Notes: generated from the sequence alone by a model not told the origin. DNA of 64,000 nt from Blasia pusilla (GCA_050084515.1 CM114275.1:15872001-15936000); one strand, 5' to 3'. Shown: positions 13,201-27,136, counted from the stretch's first letter. Translations and numbers: made by a program.

Positions 13201-16200
13201 TCATTGCATCTCAGGGTGGAACTGACAAGTTGAATTTGATGCATGCTAACCTTAAGTTTTAACCATCTTGTGAGTGTTCACTGGAGAAAACTGATGTTTG
13301 TGTTTGCTTCGTTTTAGCTCTAACAGGATTTTTAGGAGGTCTGTGACGCTGATATATAGCCTCTACTTCTCTCGAAGATATCTTTCAAAAGTCACAAGCT
13401 TGAAAAGAAAGTAAATGGCAGGATCTTCCATGGACTTGCAAATGTGTACCATATACAAGAGGGAAATCACAACCAAACCCAGAAGAGCAAATCTGCGCGA
13501 TCAAATATGAAAGAGAGAAATAGATTGTATGCAGGTCTGAATGTTGAATTGCAGACTGGTTTGTTCCAAGTTGGCGCAACACCTTACTAGAAAAGACAGT
13601 TCCTGAAAGGGTGGTAGGAGCTAAGACGCAAGAGTGTGTAGCAGAGACTGGTTCTTGGAGAGACTGGTTCTACACACTTCCTTCGTAGTTGACCAAGTTC
13701 TCAACAAAATTTCAGATGTATAGGACCTTTCCTCAAAACTTAATGCTTCAAAAGTAAGATGCGAATCAGGAAATCTGAGGCGAAAATAAAGGAATGAAGT
13801 GATTTAGTGTCCACAGGGATCCAACAGGGTCGTGGGACTTTCATTTGCAAAGTGTGCGATAATTTGAACATTATAGAGCACAGCCAAAGAGGTCCTACAA
13901 GGCCCTCTGTTCCAGGTGATGCTCCCCAGCTTTCACGCAGCCGTATAAGAATTTAGCGATCTGAATCTGGATCTTATTTGCCATGAAATCAATACCTGTG
14001 AAGGCAGGGCCTTGAAATAGATCAGAGAACTCTAGTCTGATATCATCACGGTAGCTGCAATTGGAGCGCCGCTGACTTTTAATACGTACATTATCTTGCC
14101 TCCCTTTTTATTGTGAGAATTTTCCTTTCTCAAGTCCTAAGTCAATTGAACATCGAATTCTAGCCAATACAGGAAAATGTCTAGTAGACGTGGCGGTGGA
14201 GATGTAAGAAGCTTTCTTTGTGGATCTGCCAGTATCCATGAAAGTGTGGAAACCTCATTACACCTCCTCTCCCAGAGTTTCTGGTGCCTGTCCCCCAACT
14301 GATAGAAACATGCAGCTCCTCTGAAAGGACCCAATAGGAAACAAGCAGGGGGCAGGGATGAACAACACGTCAGAGCAGGAGGTGGAATGGACAGTTTAGG
14401 AGATTCGGACAACACATCATAGTAGTGCAGTAGGTGGAATTGATAGCTCATCCGAAGAAAGGGTACTTCCACAATTTCTCATCAAAAGAAGTTAGCTACA
14501 ACTAAAAACCTAACTAAACGGAGATCTGGATCTGCAACTCAAATGACACTTGCATGACAAACAAATAGTTAATCTCAACACGTGATGGTTTTATCAATGC
14601 CTTGACAAAGAGCTCATGTCCCTCATCTGTCCTAAAAAATGTGGTATCTCCAGTGATGAAAAATAAGCTTTTGAAGGGTTGAGTTCAAAGTCAGTGGATT
14701 TCATGTATCTTGGTGGGCGCCTTGTAAATAGAGGCGGTCTATGGCAGCTGGTTGAATGGGAAGTAGTAGTACTCTCGAATTAATCTGGAGCTAGCTTTCA
14801 GCTGTTGCGTATCTGTGAGAGGGATGATTCAACTTTGGATTGTCATTAGTGGTGTGGCTTCAATGAACATTAGGATTGCCCTCAATAATCTACCTTCTGG
14901 TATTGTATACAAGTCAACTTCAAGATTAGGTGTTGTTGAATGCATCTGCTTACTTGATAAACTCTGAAGTGATGCACTCATTCACTGTTCTGGATTGAGG
15001 TGTGTAGGTATGTCATGGATGAGCTGGGCTCTGCCTTAAGGCACAGTGACACCCACAACTTCAGAGTCGCTCCGTTTATGTATCTGCCTGATGGAACACT
15101 CAAATCTGCGATAAGGTATCAAAATGAAGTATTAAGCTCTCTCATTCATTATTATCTCTGAGATTTAGTAGAGACAGTTCAGGATTTAGAACCACTGGTG
15201 CAATTTCAGGACCGCTACTTTCCAGTACTTTTGGAGCCCATGTTATTTCTGGTGGGCCAGTGCAGTTGAAATTATGCAGTACAAAGTAAAGTGAGAGCTG
15301 ACACATCGGCTGATTTGGTATAGCTATTCATTGCTGTGGCCAGTAGAGGATGTCATTAAGGGTGAGGAGTGCACCCGTGACTACTTATTTGGGCTAGGAG
15401 AGGATAAACAAAGATCTGCAAGACTTACTGCCTGGTTCCAGACACCGCGGACGTTTTTCATTGAGGTATGGGCCTAACATATATGTTTGGTATTCATTTC
15501 TACGAACATCCAAATCTGAACGAAGTCATTTGCCCTCTGGTTTTCAGTGGAAGAGTCACTAGGCAAGGGTTTCTTGCAGAGATGAGAGTACCCTGAAAGC
15601 GATTCCACATGAATTTGTCACTGGTCTATGTACTGAATCTAAGGATCTTCTCTTACACGGATTTCTCCTTTTAAACCTGTCGTTTTACAGTTCCTGATTA
15701 TGAGTACGGAATTTTTTATTAGCCGTTGATACTTCTTCTTAGCTCGCAGCTTCATCCACGTTCGTAACCTGAATGCAGGCATTGAAAAGCCACCAGCAGA
15801 GACTCAAGAGAGCAGTACCAATAGAAAATGAAAAATCAATGAACAGTACACCGACAAAGAGTGTTCTACCAAGTGACGGACGCCCTCTTGCTGTTTACAC
15901 AGACATTCCATTTGTTCTGGATTATCTGCGGCGACCTGAATTCATTTTAAGTACGTTCTGTTTCTCATTTTTCAATCTCAGCTGATTGGACCATCCCTGA
16001 CGTGCCCATTTTTCTGAAGCTAGGATATCAAAGTTTTGGATGTTGCATCTGCAGCAACATTTTTGTTACTTTCATACCCAGTGATTTCAAAAGCTTCCTG
16101 TTTAGCATCAAATGACAGAGGGAAGTCCACTACCCAGATGTTTCAAGAATCAGGGAGTAAATTCTCTTATTGACTATCTGAAGTTATTCTCATTAATCTA

Positions 16201-19200
16201 ACTTGTGTCTTTCACTAGCCCGTTAGATTGCTAGCAATGTACCCTGAACTTGCTCATTAGAGGAAGTTATTACTGTTGATGCACTTGTCTCCAACGTTAT
16301 ACTCATTTGTCATGGTTGGTGAAGCTGAGGAGCCTCAGAAGGCAGATATAATCTGGACAAGTATGCAAATAGATGACGATTTCATCCAAGCGGCTGGAAT
16401 CCTACCACATCAGTTCCTCAACCAGTATCCTTATGAATCCTGTCTGGTGATGAAACACCACCTAGCCGAGACCATGCAACAGGTTTATCTCTCTCCCTTA
16501 TCTTTGTCTGAAGGTGATAGTGTAAATAGCAGAGAAAAGTAATTGGGTATTGAAATGGAGTTGCATTCCACGCGAGTAAATCTGTCTTGTTAGCTTGTGT
16601 GATAGATTATTCGACACTTTAGTTCATTCAACACCAACTGACTTGTTTGAACCCTCCTTATCTGGTTTTGGTAGCCGGGGGAATGGAAGCCATTGTCCAC
16701 ACTTGAATTATGCTGCCATTCTAAACTGGATTCATGTTGGAGCCTTCAGGCATATGGATCTCCTGCTTGGCTTCAACCTACTTATGATATGGAGACGCAG
16801 CTTGCTCCACTCATAGGAGATTACATGGAACGGGAAGCCAACAAGCTAAACAATCTGTGGATTGTCAAACCATGGAATATGGCTCGTACAATTGATACAA
16901 CAGTGACGTCAAGTCTACCACAACTCATCCGTCTCGTGGAGACGGGGCCTAAAATTGGCCAGAAATATATAGACCCACCAGCGCTTTTCGGGGGCCGAAA
17001 ATTCGACTTGCGATACATTGTTGTCTTGAGGAGTGTGCAACCTTTGGAGGTCTTCCTGTGCGATGTATTCTGGGTAATTCCTGAATCCTTTCATGCAGTT
17101 GCAAGAATGCGTCAAGGGAATGTCAGCTTGGAAAGTGAGCGATTATTATCCAAGATTCACATGTATAAAATCACCACCAAGACCAAGACCCAGATGGGTC
17201 TTGTGATGATTTTTGCAGCGCTAATGCATATCTAGATTTGAGGTTTCTTGGTTCTGTGCTGATCTCCTCGTTAACATGAATAAGTTCGTACTTCAGTGTC
17301 CTTTCAGACTGAGGATTTAAAACAATTGGAGAGCAGTGCTCCAATATATGTAGTCCTTGGGACAAAACAAAGTCCAAAAAAAACACTGGAACTAGCTCCA
17401 GCTTGCCCAAAATCTCATGCTGAAGTCCAAGTAAAAAAATGGCAAACAATAAAAATCGACACACTGAGCGGAAATGTGTTGCAGGCCAGATTCTCTAACA
17501 ACCAGTATACGACTGAGGAAAGCAGTCTTTCAGAGTACGAAACACATTTTACTGTTATGGTAAGTGGACACATCGACCATCTGTCAAGGTCCTCGTCTCC
17601 TGGAATGCTCAGCACTCTATCCACTTCTGGGCTATTGAGGCGTGCTCAATCAGTGTGGCATTCAATATCTGGAGTTCATTTCGAGTGTACTCCATTTATC
17701 ATGCGACTGTCGGACATCGTTTATTGCGCAGTGGATTTTGGTTGATGTGTTTCAAATCCTCTGCTTGTGGCTTCTTGTTTTGGTCTCTCTCTGAGTCCCC
17801 TGTATTTTCCATGATTGATATCTCTCCATCTCGTTCTTGTGTATAAGTGACTATCCTCCTCTCCACTCGTTCTTTCAGTTTCACTCATTCATGGCTGTTT
17901 TGTGGGTTATTTGACCTCTTGGGTCCCCATTGTTGCTTTCTTGGTGGGCTTTTAGAATTCCCGTTTGAATTGTGGATGTTTTTCCCTGATTCGTTTAGCA
18001 CTAGGACGAACATGGAACTCGTTGTTACAGTTTCAGAACTGTGTCCAACCAAAAGGAGAGCATGATCTTGACCCGCTGATGTGCCATGGCCCTCTTGGGT
18101 CCCCGTAGACAGACAATAAAATGATCCATTCATTGTTTCTCTTTTACAATCCGCATGATTCGCATTTGTGTTCAAATGTGGGCAACCAAAAGTAGAGGGT
18201 GATCCAACTTTGTTCATGTGCGTATGCAGAATTATGGGTACAAAATGAACCATATCAATACACATGACTTCGTGCCAGCATTCGAGAAGGAACACAATGG
18301 TAAGCTTCGATGCAAATCCCCAAACGAATCATGATGAGGGGCAAAGTATGATTTGGTACTGGGTATACTTGAAACATCCGAAACCAGTTGAGTTCATGGG
18401 CCAGCGGTTTGTTTGCCTGCAGACTTCAAAACTGCAGTTTAGCGTTAGCCTGTTGGACTTTAATGATTCGCTTTTGTTACATCTGGAGCCTTTTCGAGCA
18501 GTTGTGAATGTGGCCATGTAGCTTTGGCAGAGATTGTGACTGGCTGATATTTGTGTCGATGATAATGAACGAACCATCCATACTGTAGGAACATTATGTA
18601 CATAAACAAAACCGATAAACCCATGACTGAATTTGCACACACAGCATCATACTTCTGAAGACTCTCCTTCATTAAGCAGAGATATTCTCTCCCAGTAAGC
18701 CATGACTGAATTTGTACAGGCAAACTCTCTATCACTAATTAGAGAAGTGTTCTCTCACAAGGATGACCCAAGGAAAACTTCCTGGTATTTGACCTTGTGG
18801 CATTAGCAGCTAATGTCGAACGGATGATTTATGTATTTTCCATCTATGAAGAGTCATAGATGGAAAATTCTGAAAATTCGTGTCAATTTCAATGAAGGTA
18901 CTGCAGTCATAAACACACCGAATCTAATTGCCTGCTAGCTCTAATGTCTGTTGAGTTCCACCAACTGCTGCAAGTGGTCACTAGTCTGGAGCAACCTCTA
19001 CTGTTCTGTTGATTTTCTAGCACATACAACTCATACTCTGCGGTTTCCTAGCAAAGTACAACATTGTGTGACTCTTTATCTGCCTCCACAGTGCTATGGA
19101 AGGAAATTCATGAAAGGGTAAAGAGAATTCTGAGGGAGGTATTTGAAGCAGCTGCTCTTGTGCATCCTGAGATGCACTCCCCAAGAGCACGAGCTATGTA

Positions 19201-19778
19201 TGGAGTTGACCTCATGTTGGATGAAAACTTCCAACCAAAGCTGCTGGAGGTGAGTCCAAGTGGCCAATTTGGTGTGAAAGCAGTCTTGCAGTTGCTCATA
19301 CCAGTGCTTTTTCTGAAAATTTGCACCCTATGGAACTTTCTCTCACTGATGCAGACTTCTCAGTTTTGCCATCAGCGCGACATGCAGAAATGCTAAGAGC
19401 TGCTGTTTGGTGCCATGCTTGTTTTTGTGATGGAGATATGCATCCAGGACCTGATCTGCATTGCCGTACGGATGATTTATGTCAAGCTAGTTATTTTGAT
19501 GACTTAGGAGCCGTGTGCCTGGTCTGCTTGTGGTGGGGATCCCAATGAGACTGATGGAGTTTTCTCTCCAGGTCACTTATTGTCCTGATTGTGGAAGGGC
19601 ATGCAAGTATGATGTCGAGAAGGTGGTAGGTAATGGGGGCCTTATGCTTGGAAAGGAGTTCATCAATTGTGTTTTTGGATGCCTCTTTCTGGGAGAAGAC
19701 ACGAACATGCAAGCTTTACAAGTGGGAAGCCATGCGCCACAAGGAGCAAGTGAACTTTTCTCCACACAAAAGTTTTGA
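10252..19778 (+). CDS. TTLL12: TTLL12: LRR-containing tubulin-tyrosine-ligase-like protein, 15 exons
   Basis: Exons: 10252-10506, 10821-11081, 11689-11813, 12177-12393, 12602-12715, 12929-13185, 15008-15115, 15324-15465, 15779-15950, 16325-16482, 16750-17073, 17485-17559, 18230-18299, 19092-19249, 19572-19778. All introns are GT-AG, phases are continuous and the product is 880 aa. Residues 1-85 match the TTLL12 N-terminus (FLIDHAW). Residues about 160-390 hold degenerate leucine-rich repeats (LDLSGRQILKLSN), as in plant TTLL12. The ligase-like core contains WIVKPWN (640-646), DLRYIVVLRS and YGVDLMLDENF, and ends at LLEV followed by a Cys-rich tail (CPDCGRACKYD). Animal TTLL12 is considered an inactive ligase that affects tubulin detyrosination and histone marks; activity here is unknown. 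Intron 6 (13186-15007, 1.8 kb) holds nothing recognisable. The start of exon 10 is the least certain boundary. Confidence 0.92.
18080..18150 (+). mobile_element. LINE 3'-end remnant in TTLL12 intron 12
   Basis: The sequence with GGCCCTCTTGGGTCCCCGTAG, then an AATAAA-like stretch and ATTCATTG, resembles the 3' ends of the LINE copies at 36190-36253 and 37005-37060. Only the 3' untranslated end survives. Its left limit is unclear. Confidence 0.5.
18835..18868. repeat. 15-bp perfect hairpin in TTLL12 intron 13
   Basis: The arms 18835-18849 (ATTTTCCATCTATGA) and 18854-18868 are perfect complements around a 4-base loop AGAG. Confidence 0.75.
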
Positions 19779-22700
19779 CAAATTTTAGGCCACCTGGTCG
19801 GGTTTTAGCGTGCCTAGGCAAATGGGCTTATCAAGCGCATTCAAGGGGGATTGTTGCAACTTCTAGAAGTTCGCGATTGGATACTTCATAATTTGCATGT
19901 AGTGTGCCCCCAAACAAATGGGCTTTTGAGGGGTGTTGAAGAAGTAGGGGCGTTGCAATTTCTAGAAGATGGCAAGTGGATACCTCTAAGGTGTTGTTGC
20001 AAGTTTTGATTATCGGGAAATTGAAATTTTTGGGAATATCTACATGACTTTAGTGAGTCGGATTTGTTTTCAAAAGCATATGAAGTTTTGGTTTTTAAAT
20101 CTTGACTCCTTTAATTTCTAGTGTGAAGTTGACAATTTTGGTGTATGAAAAGTAGATTCATATTGTTTGTAGGGCCAGAGATTTTGTTTGAATTCAATTT
20201 CCCCCTCCGAACCGATTTTCTGCCGGGCTCGCCTTTGGAGTTTTTCTAGGATCTTTTTATTACTTTCGTGGATTTCATGTCCCTTGTAGAAACTTAGTCT
20301 TAAGTTTTGACCTGTCCACTAATTCTCTACTTGCAGGTTTTGATCCCATCACAAATAGCAGGATTTAAGATGAGAAAATGGATCAAGTATCTCTTTCTCA
20401 AATAAAAATTGAAAACGCACCACTTCTCTGAAAATACGTTTCTTTAGTTAAACTCTTGAAATGAGCGCCAATCATTCTCTGGATAGGCATGCACTATTTC
20501 TCTGGTCTCTTATAATTGGTCAAAGGATGTGTCATAAAATGCACATGCTTCATCTTTGAATATATCTACAACTCATATAAAGTTGATCTCTCCCTCACAT
20601 GAAAAGATTTTTATGTCTTTCAACACCATCTTTTTTCAAATGAAATTGCAGCAAGATTGAATCGTATTCCCAACTTTAACCTCGAAACAAGTCTCACTAC
20701 AACTTCCGGATGGATCCACATTTAATTTGAAGGTAATTGATCATTTAACGCAATTTGACCAATTAGGCTCCTACTTCATTCATTCATTATCAAATGTTAA
20801 TTACGGGCTTCGAGGTATGAGACTATTGATTATTCCAATGCTCCCCAATTGCCAAGTTCTTGATCGACATGGGCAAGAACAAAGGCACATGTAGATCTGA
20901 TATCTTTGATGTATGGATGCGAGCATGTTCTTAGAAGATTGAGTTGTTTAGTAATGTTGTGATTCACACATGACAAATAGGTAATTGTGCTTTGAGATTG
21001 TTATGTATATATGATATTGTAAAGCTTTAACCACCTTTTGTCATGAGGGACATCGTCTTCTAACATCCTATCTCTTACCAAATTATAGAAGGGTGTTTCT
21101 TAGGTTGCACACCTTATTTATCCTTGGGAAGAGCCGAAAGAGATCCCTTCCAAAGATAGTCCACAAATAATGGATCCTAACCTTGACTCGGGTTTCAAGT
21201 ATCGAATTCTAATTGGAGACTCATTCGAGTTCCATCAGGACATTGGAGTTGCTAGGCGCGCTAGTGTCATTTCAAGCCCCTAGAATTGAAATGGAAGTCG
21301 GTCCCAAGTCTTAAATGGCCTACTTGGATGTGTTGAGAAGTAAGGGATTAGGTCGATATCCATTGTGGATGTCTAGAATATTTAGAGGGATCCTTTGTAA
21401 TATTCATTTTAGAAGATAATTATGATGTGCTACCTTAGAGGTGACATATGTGTATTGGTCATCCTTCTCTTTTATATTGGGTACCACATTATTGTGTAAG
21501 TGTCGTGCAAATAATAGTCTCACTTGATCTGATGAGACTCATTTAGGATGGCATTACAGGGACTGACTTCTTATGAGAAGTCTTTTCTTGTTGATCATGC
21601 ATCTCCTCCATTATTAGAGAATTAGGTGTATAGATAGTGGAAGGAATTACATGATGTATGATATGTTCATTGTGACATGCTCGTTGGAGTGTTAATATGT
21701 GTCCCTATGTTATTATGAAGTTTTTCAAGGGGGATGTACCCTTAAGGAGGCTCATTTGGATCCCATCTTTAGATATCATACCCCAAGAGTGGGGTCTATG
21801 ATATATTGCACCAAGGTTATGTTGGTGTATTGAACTTGGAGTCTCTTTAGTTAAGAGTGGGCAAGGATTGATGTAGAGATCAAATATTTGTATGTATTTT
21901 TTTCTTCACATCATCTTGCTAAAAGCACAATACACATAGTGTAGCAAAAAATTCTAGCGAGTCGTGAGACACATGTACTAGGTAACCCCTAAAAACCCAA
22001 GTCATAGAGTACCCTAGGAGTATTATGGGTAGGACAAGACCATATCTCCAAAAATGAGCACAAGCCCCATCGAAGCGGAAGTTGCCAAAGTGCAACTTTA
22101 GTGAGTCTTTGGGTCTAGATTAGTGGGGCTCAAAGGTTCTAGTTAATGTGTATCCAAGAGTCACTAGGAGTTGCTAAGTTTAGCAATCGCCAAAATTGCA
22201 CCCGCTAGTCACTAGGGAAACATCACCCAGAACACAAAATTACTAACTTGAATTAGCGAAGGGTCAAAGTGAGTTAGCAAGGTGCTAACATCGCCTGTAA
22301 AGTCTCGCTAAGAGTTCGAGTAGTATAAGGCATGATTAGCTAGGGGAGATAAGATGTTGGACAAGAAATAGCCATGCAATTGACTTGCGTGCAACTAAGA
22401 TGCCACACAAACTATGCGCATGGGCATTCAATAGGAACAAAACCACCATGGGACTTGTGCTTGTCTGGAAGACCGACGAGACACATGATCACAAGGTGTG
22501 AATCCACCAACTATCCCATTGTGCAATGGCCCGAGAGGTCCAAAGAAGTCCAATGCACTATATAGGGTAGAAGAGAGGATGGACATTAAGATTTTGGGAA
22601 GATCTTGAGCTTGTTGGAAACTAGACATGCAGATGATGCTATTGGTAGTTGCATGCACACAAATCTTGATCATAGCTCCCAAAATTTAGCTTGGAAAAGT

Positions 22701-23048
22701 GGGGGAAGGGGGTCCTATCAGGTTTTGGGATTCTTGCATCTCATAGTTGAGCTCGCTTCTCAAGTCCCAAGGCCAAAGAATTAGAAGGTTGAATCACACT
22801 TGACATTAGGCTTGGAGGTGTCAAAGTCTCGGGGTGCCTCTTCCTAAAGTGTAAGTTTGAGCCCATATTGAGAGCATCTGTGAGAGTTGGGATTTAGAAT
22901 GGATTGCTTGTGTTTTATTTGGCAGTCGTAGCTAGTCAAGAAGACCGATTGCATCGTGGGTCATTGTTGTAAACCCAGACTTGTTGTGTTGGTGTTTTGG
23001 TTTTTGTGTTTCCGCTGTGGTTTCTGGGAACTCCCCATGATACTTGGA
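19779..23048. other. Gene-free region with a diverged 96-bp duplication
   Basis: No credible coding region is visible. Two similar segments start at 19819 and 19915 (both CAAATGGGCT, then a TTCTAGAAG motif and GTGGATAC/TTGGATAC), a diverged direct repeat of period about 96. The right end, up to the primer-binding site at 23049, probably contains the LTR of the element at 23049-23428, but I could not define its left edge or find its partner LTR. Confidence 0.5.
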
Positions 23049-23428
23049 TGGTATGAGAGCAAAACTTGACCTTGGATCTATCATGCTCCATATCCATTTT
23101 TTAGGACCCATGTAGAAATGTAACCTTAGCTAGCAAAATTGGAAGCCACCCTCAGTCAACTACGAACCAATACCACACACAATCACAAGGTGGTGATGGT
23201 GGAAACCATTGGGGTCGAGGTTAGCAACAGAGGGTCCTTGGATCTTGCAATTACTGTGGGATAAAGAATCACTATGCAAAGTTTTTCTTCAAGAAGAAGC
23301 TAGATATGAGAACATGAGCCTTACAGCAGCAAAACTATGTGGAGCAAGAGCAGTACCAAGAACAACAACATTCACAAACAGAGCATCTCTAGGTCATGAC
23401 TCATCATATGGGAGCAATGGTAAGAAAG
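23049..23428 (+). mobile_element. Broken LTR retrotransposon: primer-binding site plus gag tail
   Basis: TGGTATGAGAGC at 23049-23060 differs by one base from the usual plant primer-binding site for initiator-Met tRNA, and the copia element at 47615-50612 has the same variant. About 200 bases later, from 23246, the frame reads CNYCGIKNHYAKFF, a gag zinc knuckle whose last cysteine is now Phe, followed by a Gln-rich tail. Only about 60 bases separate the primer site from the gag tail, so most of gag is deleted. The fragment ends at about 23428 against the truncated end of minus-strand gypsy copy 1. Confidence 0.65.
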
Positions 23429-23620
23429 ACTCGACAACTCAATGCGGATCCTTTGACCCTTCAGCGTACCTAAATCTTGCATACTAAATGCAAAATATCT
23501 CCTATAACTCCTTAGGAACTGGTGTATCCGGCACCGCTCTCCTCCTGTCATCTTAGGGTCCATATGTGGCTCTCAAGTCTCCATTGTGATTACGGTAGGA
23601 CTCTCCGGTGCGGGTCTCGG

Positions 23621-23629
23621 TGGTTGCTA
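23621..23629 (-). promoter_or_regulatory. UAG CAA CCA readthrough-type stop, copy 1
   Basis: Read on the minus strand the codons are TAG CAA CCA, in frame with the RT region downstream (continuing to TMET and TGGER) and in the same phase as the methyltransferase C-terminal block upstream. It matches UAG CAR YYA. The same site occurs in the other two gypsy copies. Confidence 0.7.
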
Positions 23630-25051
23630 TGGTGCAACCCCTTTTCAGATAACAAAACTCGACTGCTCCCCTCCGGTCAACTGCAAAATCAGATCTCCAT
23701 TTGTAGTACCCGGAACCACGCTCGATGCTGTGGTTACCATCTCCTGGCGTACCTGCAAAACATCCCAAGAAGTCCAAGGATGTCTCTCTTGATCACCCTT
23801 GGTGTGTCAATCTCCTCAGGTCTCGCCCCTAGCTATTTCCTCAACCGTCTCGGTAGGCATGGGGCTCACCAATGCAACTTTTGTGATATGTCGCATCCTC
23901 AAACGACGTTGCTCAACTACTCCTAAGCTGAAAATCCATGTCAAGTAGTTCATGTCCATTTCCTGACCCAAGATATGACGTCGTGATGCCTTCGATAGTG
24001 ACGGTACTTCCGTCACTCCTATGGGGAATCCCATCGCTCGCTCTCAGTCATCGGCGTTAGGCTCCACCAACCTCTATACCTGGTCATCCCAAACCAAGCT
24101 TGGTCCGGCCTCCTTGAATACATAGGAAGTGGGAAAACTCACCAATGTGGGAAAGGTTGCTCGTGGCATGCCGATCCTATTGACCACAATCAATGGCGGT
24201 CGATCATCATGCTTGACTACCTGTGATCAACAGCCCAGATCCAATATAGAATCCACCAACAAATCGGAGGGACCATCCACTCTTGCATAAGCCCTCTACA
24301 ACACCTCATGTGGTACCAAGTTGGTCCACCAAAGATGCGGTCGGTGTGCTCTAGAACCTACACTCTCCGTATCTAACAACACTGTCAGGCCGATCCATGC
24401 GCGTACTTGATGTGCACTCGTCACCACGCGGGACCTCGAATCGCCCAAAATCGGCACATTCTCCAAAATGTATGCAAGAGAACGAGGTTGATGCTCATAT
24501 AAATGTTGCAAGATCTGCATCATCTCCCAAAATAACTTGGACCGAGTGTCAGCTAACCCGTTACCTCGTCCAGCACTTGATTGGCCCTAACACGGCCAAC
24601 CAGCAATAACCAAGTTTATGGTCCCTACCCGCTCTAAGTCATGCGTCCCCAACAATGAAATATCCCTTGGTAGGGAACTCTGGTAACCCTGAATGGCGGA
24701 CGTAGACAACAAGTCAGGAAAACGTAGGCTTAACTGCGCCACATGGTGAAGTGAAGCGTGCCTTGCAACATCATCAATCTCCACATACCGGTACTGTTGC
24801 ACGTGCACTTCAGCGTGCAAAACAGTAGCTAACCTAGTGCTGATCCCTCCAAAGAGATCCAACACCCGAATATCCTCCTCTAGGATGCACCACACAATCG
24901 GGGTGATGTCCAAAAGGGTCATAGTAGCACTCCTGCCTACCTGGGGTTCCTTTGACTTGTCACACTCTAGTGCAAACGTCTCGCTCCACGTGGTCTGCAC
25001 ATGCTCAGTGGCTAAGCGTCGAAGCTCTTTAGTCGAGCCCCAAAGCGGCAC
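23630..25051 (-). pseudogene. Retrotransposon DNMT3-like cytosine methyltransferase, copy 1
   Basis: The frame reads the AdoMet motif VLDLFGGIS, then VEIDD, the catalytic loop AGWPC, YILENVP, the SRAHRPHLWWTN segment, and the C-terminal block MGFPIG...SRRHILGQ. The codon after PC is TAG where copy 3 has CAG (Gln), so the catalytic loop is interrupted. Further stops lie downstream. The motifs run in the linear order I to X, as in DNMT3, not in the permuted order of plant DRM enzymes. A serine of the protease active site just upstream is also lost (DLGA in place of DSGA). Confidence 0.8.
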
Positions 25052-26564
25052 CTCTCCTCCACGGACTCATGCGACTATCATGACACTCCTCTCCATAGAA
25101 ATGTCAGGAACGGGAGTATCCTCTGCATGGACATGTCCCTCAATCAAATCACTAAGCCAAGTGATGGCACTGTTAAATGCTGCTAAGGTCGCCATCTCTC
25201 CTAGCCGTCACTCGATCATTGCACCTGTGAATGGAACGGGTAATGAGCTAAGGCGCCCATCACCTGATTGCCATCCTGGTCTGTAGGACGCTGACTCCTC
25301 CCAATAATCCAAGGAAAACCCCATCGGGTATAACACTACTCCACCAACCAAGACGTCGAGGGATGTGCATCGCCATTTATCGCTTTTGGCTCGCACACCA
25401 CGGACTCATCTGTAGGATGTCCCTGGCGAATCCTCACCACAACCTCCTGTCGGGTGATATATTGTGTGGTACTCGCTCCACCCAAGGATGTCTGTACCCG
25501 GAATGGATAATGCTCCACATCGGCTCTCGTCAAGCCCAATCCTATGAATGACGCTTTCCCCAACATCAGGGGTTTTGCTCCTAAATCTAACAAGACGCGC
25601 TGCGGACTAAAAGCTCTACCTCATGGACTCACCAACTGGAAGACCTCTCCCCGCTTATCCAGCAAAACAACACCAGGAGAAGCCATGGCATGCTCTATCG
25701 CGGGTCTAGCGGGCATCTTTGCCATCATAGCAGCCGCAACTTGCCATGAATCTGACGTGGACGGCTTGAGTGTCAGCTCCAAGGGCAGGTCCATCACCTC
25801 CTTTGCAATCACTTCTAAACGTGATGCAGGAACTCCAACTCCACGCTCACACAGCATAGCAGCCAGCCGAAAAACCTCGGCGGACATACCTCCCAACGTC
25901 ATAACATCGGAAGCAAAAAATAAAGGAGCGCGGTACACAACGGTGGCCGCCCCCAACAACGTGCTCGACACACACCCCTCTCGAGCATCAACAATAGGAG
26001 TTGTTGCACTCGCTTCTCCCATCGCCCTCCGTGCCTGCACAACAATATCATCACCACCTCTCCAAGAACTCTGATTAGGACCCATCAATGGGGTCCTCAT
26101 CACCTCGGACAACGTGAGAGACTCAAGAAGCCTGGTGTGTTTCCTGGCTTTCCCTACCTGTGGATCCAACTCTATGGCTGCTCCATGCGTAACAACTACG
26201 GCGGCCTCCATCTGATCAACCCCGCACATCCAACCAGAATTCTCCATATATTTGGCCGCTCCATATGATGTCAATGCCACGGATTTGGCGTCGGGTAAAC
26301 TCAATGCCATAACGGCAATCTGCTCATGTAGCTGCTGAATCTGAGCAGCCATCCTAGCCTCACGCCCGGCGTCTCCCTTGAGGCGTCTAGGTGGTGGGAC
26401 TCTACCTCTTCCACGGACACCTCCATCACCCTGTCGGGCAACTTCAGCTCCTCGTCCCCTAAGGGGACCACCTAGTGCACGATCTCTAGGTCCACCCGGA
26501 CTGGATACTCGCTTTGGTGCCCTCTTTGGCCTTGGTCCGGACGTAACTCAGGGTGTAAATTGAA

Positions 26565-26606
26565 ACACCTGGCGCGTGTATGACCATACCTCTGACAATA
26601 GTCACA
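26565..26606 (-). pseudogene. Gag CCHC zinc knuckle, gypsy copy 1
   Basis: The 14 codons read CDYCQRYGHTRARC, a perfect CX2CX4HX4C nucleic-acid-binding knuckle. A Gly/Arg/Pro-rich tail follows. Confidence 0.85.
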
Positions 26607-27136
26607 CTGATAACCTCCTGATGCAGCGCCATCTCCTCCTCCATGTTAAGGCACACATCCATGATCCTAACGAGTGCAATCACGCTGATGATGGGCTCCA
26701 CCATATGACCAAGTAATTGTAGGCGGTTGGTGCTGCTGAGCCGCATATGAAGGCGTAGATCTGTGTGGCACGGCCTCCTGATATTCTCCCTGAGCTCGTG
26801 GTGCAGCAGTTGACCTATCTCGGAGTCCACGTTGTTGCACTGGTGGTGCAGACAATCGTGACTACTCTCGCCCAAAACCCATGGTGGCTACGCTTTCCTC
26901 CGCCATGTTGCGCTCAATGTTCATGGCGGTCCTAAAAACATCTCTCAACGTAGGGGAGGTGTTCATAAGAAGTATCTCCTCCCACACTCGTGTCCGCAAG
27001 GTCCGGTCCAGCATCGCGTACTATGACTGGATAACTTAAGCCTCTGTCACCCCCTAAGTGACATTGATCAATCGGCGCAAGTAAGTGTAAGCCTCATGCA
27101 AAATCTCACCCAGGCGCCTCTGGAAGTCGTGGATGC

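Noticed and set aside
17296-17745. A 149-codon open frame as a longer TTLL12 exon 12
   Set aside because: Homology to TTLL12 begins only after the acceptor at 17484 and ends at the donor after 17559; the flanks are intron.
23630-25051. Methyltransferase as a host DRM gene interrupted by a transposon
   Set aside because: The same domain lies at the same place between protease and RT in three copies, in the element frame, and its motif order is linear, unlike DRM.
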